A stretch of DNA of 64,000 nt, from contig NZ_JBHTJH010000017.1 in assembly GCF_042675645.1 (NCBI RefSeq), positions 744,001-808,000 on the forward strand, written 5' to 3'. How positions within the stretch are numbered: position 1 is the first letter of the stretch; each line of letters starts with the position of its first letter. A program made the translations under genes and the position numbers. The notes under the pieces are model-generated. The model searched no databases, had not been told where the DNA came from, and saw only the letters and a program-made list of their open reading frames with translations. This DNA comes from Sungkyunkwania multivorans. Lineage in GTDB: Bacteria > Bacteroidota > Bacteroidia > Flavobacteriales > Flavobacteriaceae. This document shows positions 60,701 to 64,000 of this stretch, piece by piece.

Positions 60701-61466
60701 TGATGATCTCGATTTGGACTTCAATCGGGTGCGCCTCAGTGAACTCGGAGCTTATGTTGGAGTCGCAGCAAGAGGAAAATATGGAAGTGATCTTTTGGCT
60801 AAAATAAGATTCGATGCCATAACTATCGAAGAAACTGGAACAAGATTTATCGATGCCATTGGCGCGGGAATAGAAGAATTCTACGATACTAAGTATTTTA
60901 GCACAGCAGACATCGTATATACCTATGAAAGTCATGACCAAAGAATCAGCCCTACGAGGGGCATGGAATTTGGTCTTGGTGGAGGATACACCTTAAATCT
61001 CAGGGAGACCAATCGAAGTTTCTTTTATCTGAGACCGAGTATCACTTTTTACAACCGTATCACGCGAGATGGAAATCTCGTTTTGAAAACCGCCGCAAGC
61101 AGTCATCTAAACTTTACCAGTATCGAGGACTTAGAGTTTTACCAAGCGGCAAATCTTGGTGGAAATAACGGTTTGCGTGGTTATAGGAACGAGCGATTTT
61201 CTGGTGAAAAGAGCTTGGTCTTCAACGGCGATCTGCGCTATAGTCTAAAGTCCTTTAAAACATCATTTATTCCATTACAGATAGGTCTTTATGGAGGGTA
61301 TGATCTTGGAAGGGTCTGGGTAGATAACGACCCTGATAGTGAATGGCAAGATTCTTTTGGAGGGGGTCTATGGATTGACAGCGTAAATGCGCTAGGCGCT
61401 AATATCGGACTCTTTTCGTCGGATGATGGCTTGCGGATCTCTTTTGGGTTTGGATTCAATTTTTAA
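57777..61466 (+). CDS. Surface lipoprotein: metallophosphoesterase, kinase-like region and Omp85-like barrel
   Basis: ATG 57777 gives 1229 residues with a lipoprotein signal ending MSSC; the frame is open upstream to 57612 but that part is antisense to the HD gene. A calcineurin-like phosphatase covers about 45-370, with Asp50 in GDAGG, Asp84-Asn85 in LGDNIY, Asn126-His127-Asp128 in GNHDW and a GHEHN site. The middle (about 430-660) shows MRALKK with Lys464, IGDWDRHEDQW with Asp605 and PRDRDQAF with Asp630/Asp632, a pattern like CotH or HipA-type kinases. The last 400 residues form a surface-antigen (Omp85-like) barrel ending FGFNF. The kinase reading is inference. Confidence 0.85.
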   Translation: MKTDQPQLLLLILFVLMSSCATYKSQMLPETNTVPAQNKKVIHTFYLIGDAGGAKKGKSTAALLAFKEIVSEAPKESTAIFLGDNIYEEGLPRESDPKYALAAHRLQVQLETVKNFKGNTVFIPGNHDWYNEGLKSVKRQEKMVEDTLGKDTFLPEDGCAITEVDISEDVHLVLIDSQWYLTDWDRHPTINDDCDIKTRGHFFAEFKDILKDNQNKTVVVAMHHPISTHGSHGGEFPLKKHLFPFQAKVPLPILGSLITELRSSGGVSPQDRNNVRYARLANRLMTLAQERDRVIFVSGHEHNLQFNSDDGVPIIVSGAGAKETAARLVGDAQFTYGRQGYAILRMFSDGSSEVSFYDTNNERLYTTEVHEKLAVFEGTFDQDFPKEKKASIYPKADTEKSKGYQKFFGEHFRASYGIEVAAPVALLDTLYGGLTPIRMGGGNQSKTLRLVDKEGREYNMRALKKSAVSFLQASVFQQEYIKDQFENSFPERMLQDFYTAAYPYGPFAVGTLSDAVGVYHTEPKLFYVPKQQALGKYNTNYGDELYMIEAKASDSNNDHDNFGSPDEIDSTSKFFENLRKDEKYVLDTDAYIRARLFDMLIGDWDRHEDQWRWAAFEEGGKVIYKPIPRDRDQAFSKFDGKLLDIIRFLSPSTRILSEYSREYEDLEWFNFEPIRLDRTLLSGTDEKAWIEQAKFIEQNLSDDIIDRAFANIPIEVRSMDVEEVKKKLKSRRAKISEAATSYFKLLNELMIVTGTDKDDHFVIERRPDGITNVKAYRIKDGVKADLFFERAFNSDITKEVWIYGLDDDDIFEVSGKGNKPVLIRLIGGQNNDIYRIENGKKLRVYDHKSKPNTVERNKGAKIKFTDDYEINLFEEASNIYNANTWIPALGFNPDTGISVGLGFSHTHYGFERSPFTSKHTVAANVYFATSGFVVNYDGEFGNIFGNTNLIVGARATSDNFTQNFFGFGSDTPNFDDDLDLDFNRVRLSELGAYVGVAARGKYGSDLLAKIRFDAITIEETGTRFIDAIGAGIEEFYDTKYFSTADIVYTYESHDQRISPTRGMEFGLGGGYTLNLRETNRSFFYLRPSITFYNRITRDGNLVLKTAASSHLNFTSIEDLEFYQAANLGGNNGLRGYRNERFSGEKSLVFNGDLRYSLKSFKTSFIPLQIGLYGGYDLGRVWVDNDPDSEWQDSFGGGLWIDSVNALGANIGLFSSDDGLRISFGFGFNF

Positions 61467-62316
61467 GCTGAAAGGAATAGAGGTTTCGACCACCGTGAGG
61501 GTCTGCTTCGTCAGAGATCAAGAGCGTAGAATCATTTTTGAAGCAAACGGCCTCCTTTTGCGAATAATGCCCTAGCTTAATGGTCTCAATGCTGCTTTCG
61601 GTAAACTTATCGCCGAGATAATTGGTCAAAACCCACAATCTGTCATAGCCCAGAAGTACTACTTTTGAAAGATCCGGACTTATGGTCGCTGAGGTTATCT
61701 GGCAACTGGCAGCCTCTTCACAGCTGAAAAATTCTTTGACAAGCATCGCCTTATGATCTCCTTTGATGGCAGGAATTTTATATATCAACGACCTGCCATC
61801 GAAATGCTTTTTAGACATCCTATTGCGGGTAAAGAGATACAACCATCCTTCAAAATAGAAGAAGGCCTCTACATCATACAGAAGTTCATCCTTTTCTGGT
61901 GGAAACTCTTTCTGCTCGGGAAAGCTAAACTTGATCTTCTCTGCTTCAAGATCATCCTTATCGGTGTTCTCAGGATTAGGTATTTTATAGATCACAAGAT
62001 CCTTACGATCGTTTTCATTATTACCAAAGTCACCGATGTACAAATTTCCCAAAGTATCTTTGGTAAGGTCCTCCCAGTCCTCATTTTTCGCATTTTTTAT
62101 GTTGATGTCCCTTTCGATCGTTCCTTCAAAGTTGACTCCATAGATATGATCTTTATTACCAGAATCTTCAACGAACCAAATAAGACCATCTTCTTTGACC
62201 ATCTCTATTCCCGAGTTCTCTTTTAGTGATTTTGGTAGGTCACACACAAAGGATAGTTGCCCAAGGTCCTGACAACCAGCAAGAAGGGCTATGAATAGTA
62301 CGAATAGATTTTTCAA
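61456..62316 (-). CDS. Lipoprotein with beta-propeller (SdiA-regulated-like) fold
   Basis: I prefer the TTG at 62316 (286 aa) because it starts at the signal peptide (MKNLFVLFIALLAGC, lipobox ending at Cys15) and lies 11 bp after the upstream gene; the frame to 62364 would overlap it. The body contains repeated four-strand blades (GNLYIGDFGNNENDRKDLVI, WLYLFTRNRMSKK, KVVLLGYDRLWVLTNYLGDK), as in propeller proteins near the SdiA-regulated family. Function unknown. Confidence 0.72.
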   Translation of the reverse strand: MKNLFVLFIALLAGCQDLGQLSFVCDLPKSLKENSGIEMVKEDGLIWFVEDSGNKDHIYGVNFEGTIERDINIKNAKNEDWEDLTKDTLGNLYIGDFGNNENDRKDLVIYKIPNPENTDKDDLEAEKIKFSFPEQKEFPPEKDELLYDVEAFFYFEGWLYLFTRNRMSKKHFDGRSLIYKIPAIKGDHKAMLVKEFFSCEEAASCQITSATISPDLSKVVLLGYDRLWVLTNYLGDKFTESSIETIKLGHYSQKEAVCFKNDSTLLISDEADPHGGRNLYSFQLKN

Positions 62317-62327
62317 GAGTATCAATG

Positions 62328-63215
62328 TTATTCTTTCAAGGGTAAATAGATCTCTGCTTTCCAATTTAATTCGTCAGCATCGAACTTTGGATTATTGTAG
62401 AAGAACTCTATGGGTTTTGGCGCTGCCTTCAGCCCTAACTCTTCTGCTTTGTGCAACAAGGTGTACCAAGCTCTATCCGAGGTGATATAGTTGCCGTTAT
62501 AAGTTGCCTTAAGGGCCTTCTTGGAAAAAAGTCGTTTGTATTTCACCAAGGGATGTTCGGGTAATTTTTCGGATCTGATGATGGGAAAACAAAAATTATA
62601 GTTGATACTATCTGTTTTCATATCCCAATAAGTGACTTCAATAAATGGTGGACCGTTGAGGCTTATTCCATTATGATAGAGCAGTCCATTCAATAAATTA
62701 TAATTACGCATCATCCCACTGGCTTTGGTAACCTGTTTCCCGCTAAGAGAGATATAGGCACAATAGGTAGTAGGGATTTCGCTTTCGCCATCATAGGTGA
62801 TTTTGAATTCTTCTAAATGTTCATTCAAATAGTCATAAAAATCCTTTGCGGTCGAGGCCGATCGCTTCTCAATACTGATATCGCCAAAGGGCTTTTTGAT
62901 GCGATTCATAAAGCTATGCTCAGAATCTTTGATGGACACCGAAACGCGAGAAGAGGTATCCGAGATCGCCTCAAATTTCCATTGGTAGATATGCGTCGAA
63001 TCGTTGAATTTCAAGGATTGGGTCACGGATCCAAGGTCATCATTTTTAGAAATGTCCCCGTCAATTTCCCCATTCCAGGTTTTTAGTGTCTGATTGATAG
63101 TACCGGGAAGTGCATTGGCGTTGAAAGCTACTACATAGTCTGCAGGATATATAAAGAAATACCAAACAGCTATCAAAAGGATCCCCCCAACGACCAAAAA
63201 ACCAAGTTTTTTCAT
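62328..63215 (-). CDS. GyrI-like/SRPBCC effector-binding domain protein
   Basis: This 295-residue protein is anchored by one N-terminal helix (about 4-24). Residues 30-140 look like an SRPBCC/START-type domain (LPGTINQTLKTWNGEI), and the rest like an AraC-effector-binding (GyrI-like) domain: PFIEVTYWDMKTDSINYNFC, AYYTLLHKAEELG-type helix and KPIEFFYNNPK. It may bind a small amphipathic ligand at the membrane. Upstream and downstream genes on the same strand are close, so they form one operon. Confidence 0.78.
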   Translation of the reverse strand: MKKLGFLVVGGILLIAVWYFFIYPADYVVAFNANALPGTINQTLKTWNGEIDGDISKNDDLGSVTQSLKFNDSTHIYQWKFEAISDTSSRVSVSIKDSEHSFMNRIKKPFGDISIEKRSASTAKDFYDYLNEHLEEFKITYDGESEIPTTYCAYISLSGKQVTKASGMMRNYNLLNGLLYHNGISLNGPPFIEVTYWDMKTDSINYNFCFPIIRSEKLPEHPLVKYKRLFSKKALKATYNGNYITSDRAWYTLLHKAEELGLKAAPKPIEFFYNNPKFDADELNWKAEIYLPLKE

Positions 63216-63231
63216 GTTTAGAAGAATAATT

Positions 63232-63999
63232 TTATTGTTGTTTCATATTTAATTTATTCACCAAAAAGTGGCCGAGGTCACGGCCTTGCTTTACACCTAC
63301 CTCGACGGCTGCGCGATAATGGATGCCCCCATACATTCTACTTATAGCGGCCTCATCGGCGGCTTGCGAAAAGGATTCAAAAGACCGAATAGGAAGGCCA
63401 TATGGTACCTCGGTATCATCTTCAAATGAAAAATTATCACCAAAGATATCGGTGAGTGCAACCGAGGCCGCACCCGAGACAACGGAGTGGCCGCTCACGT
63501 ATTCTGGGAATGGTGGTGTTTGTAAGATCGGCTTCCAATTGTCATCGAAATGTTCATTGATCAATGTTTCAGGTCGAACCAAATTACTTCGATATTTTTC
63601 GTCCCAGCAGCTGATAAAGGCATCGGCGATCGCGATGGAGGTCTTGGTATACGCATATACTGTGTTCATCATGTCATAATCGGATTTTCTACAGGCTATT
63701 TTTGTAATACCGATCCAGTGTGCTCCAGGAGTGATCTTTTTTGTTGCAAACATCAGATGGCCACGAGTCACGGAGACGTATGGGTTGCAATCCCAAAACT
63801 GGGCAATTTGGATCTCTTCTGAAGTATCGCCTTTGTTGGTTATTTCAAGACTAATGTCATATACCTCTCTTAACTCTTTGTAAAAATCGGTGTTTTCCTC
63901 CATAGAAAATGCGGGAGGTGGAACTGGTTTGAATTGTGCCGCAGAATCCAAAGTAAAGGGCCGTATCTTGTTCCAATGAGGTTCTATACCGTCCATATA
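63232..63999 (-). CDS. Vanadium haloperoxidase-like PAP2 family protein (5' end cut off)
   Basis: The frame runs off the window's right edge, so the N-terminus is missing; the ATG at 63996 is probably internal. What remains (about 255 aa) holds the three phosphate/vanadate-binding blocks of the family: KYRSNLVRP, YVSGHSVVSGAA and SRMYGGIHYRAAVEVGVKQG, in which family members have S-R-x-x-x-G-x-H-x-x-x-D/E. It would act as an exported phosphatase or haloperoxidase; which one cannot be told here. It is 16 bp upstream of the effector-binding gene on the same strand. Confidence 0.85.
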   Translation of the reverse strand, partial: YMDGIEPHWNKIRPFTLDSAAQFKPVPPPAFSMEENTDFYKELREVYDISLEITNKGDTSEEIQIAQFWDCNPYVSVTRGHLMFATKKITPGAHWIGITKIACRKSDYDMMNTVYAYTKTSIAIADAFISCWDEKYRSNLVRPETLINEHFDDNWKPILQTPPFPEYVSGHSVVSGAASVALTDIFGDNFSFEDDTEVPYGLPIRSFESFSQAADEAAISRMYGGIHYRAAVEVGVKQGRDLGHFLVNKLNMKQQ

Positions 64000-64000
64000 G

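Noticed and set aside
1..64000. CRISPR arrays, rRNA, tRNA, prophage or complete insertion sequences
   Set aside because: No regular direct repeats with spacers, no rRNA or tRNA-like stretches, and no transposase or phage genes were seen on either strand.

Overview
The window comes from the chromosome of a member of the Bacteroidota, almost certainly a marine-type Flavobacteriaceae. The evidence is the mutY-ssb-gldE-gldD gliding cluster, proteins with type IX secretion C-terminal tails, rplU with a helix-hairpin-helix extension, a 29-residue mS38-like basic peptide, a THI riboswitch in front of a TonB receptor, frequent TTG starts, and promoters of the form TTG-N19/20-TAnnTTTG. I see no rRNA, tRNA, CRISPR array or phage module.

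Layout. 1-3.6 kb: a patatin/Omp85 fusion and a beta-ketoacyl synthase. 3.6-11.3 kb: an accessory region. It holds, on the minus strand, a 51-residue RiPP-like peptide gene and a membrane-anchored TPR/AraC regulator. Divergent from these is a plus-strand operon of eight small secreted peptides with a shared C-terminal signature, an SdpA-like protein, an SdpB-like (HTTM) membrane protein, a DCC-type thiol oxidoreductase and a 31-residue membrane peptide, closed by a terminator. 11.4-19.7 kb: bioB, a JmjC-like protein, recX, a large secreted lamin-tail protein, RNase E/G, the mS38-like peptide and an HU protein. 19.7-25 kb: mutY, ssb, gldE, gldD, a heavy-metal-domain lipoprotein and an EamA exporter. 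25-36.4 kb: an M16 protease pair, rplU-rpmA, a Calx-beta secreted protein and the 2-oxoglutarate dehydrogenase genes. 36.4-45 kb: small envelope proteins, ahcY, a phosphopantetheinyl transferase, a GGGP-synthase-like enzyme, a GxxExxY gene between inverted repeats, and a vitamin operon (thiamine-binding protein, PnuC, NadR-like kinase, DUF4301). 45-52 kb: a sigma-54 two-component system and the THI-controlled TonB receptor. 52-64 kb: greA, phosphatases, a GAF protein, an HD-PycTM fusion, a large surface lipoprotein with phosphoesterase, kinase-like and barrel parts, and a cut-off vanadium-haloperoxidase-like protein.

The most interesting system is the 3.8-11.3 kb locus. It looks like a Bacteroidota version of the Bacillus SdpABC peptide-toxin pathway, expanded to eight different precursor peptides and joined to a thiol oxidoreductase. 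Its apparent regulator has a periplasmic TPR sensor region and a cytoplasmic AraC-type DNA-binding domain. A near-identical 20-base sequence occurs on both sides of the regulator gene, once as half of a 14-bp inverted repeat in front of the toxin-like operon and once in front of the RiPP-like peptide gene, suggesting co-regulation. No experiment or database search backs this reading; it rests on motifs and gene order.
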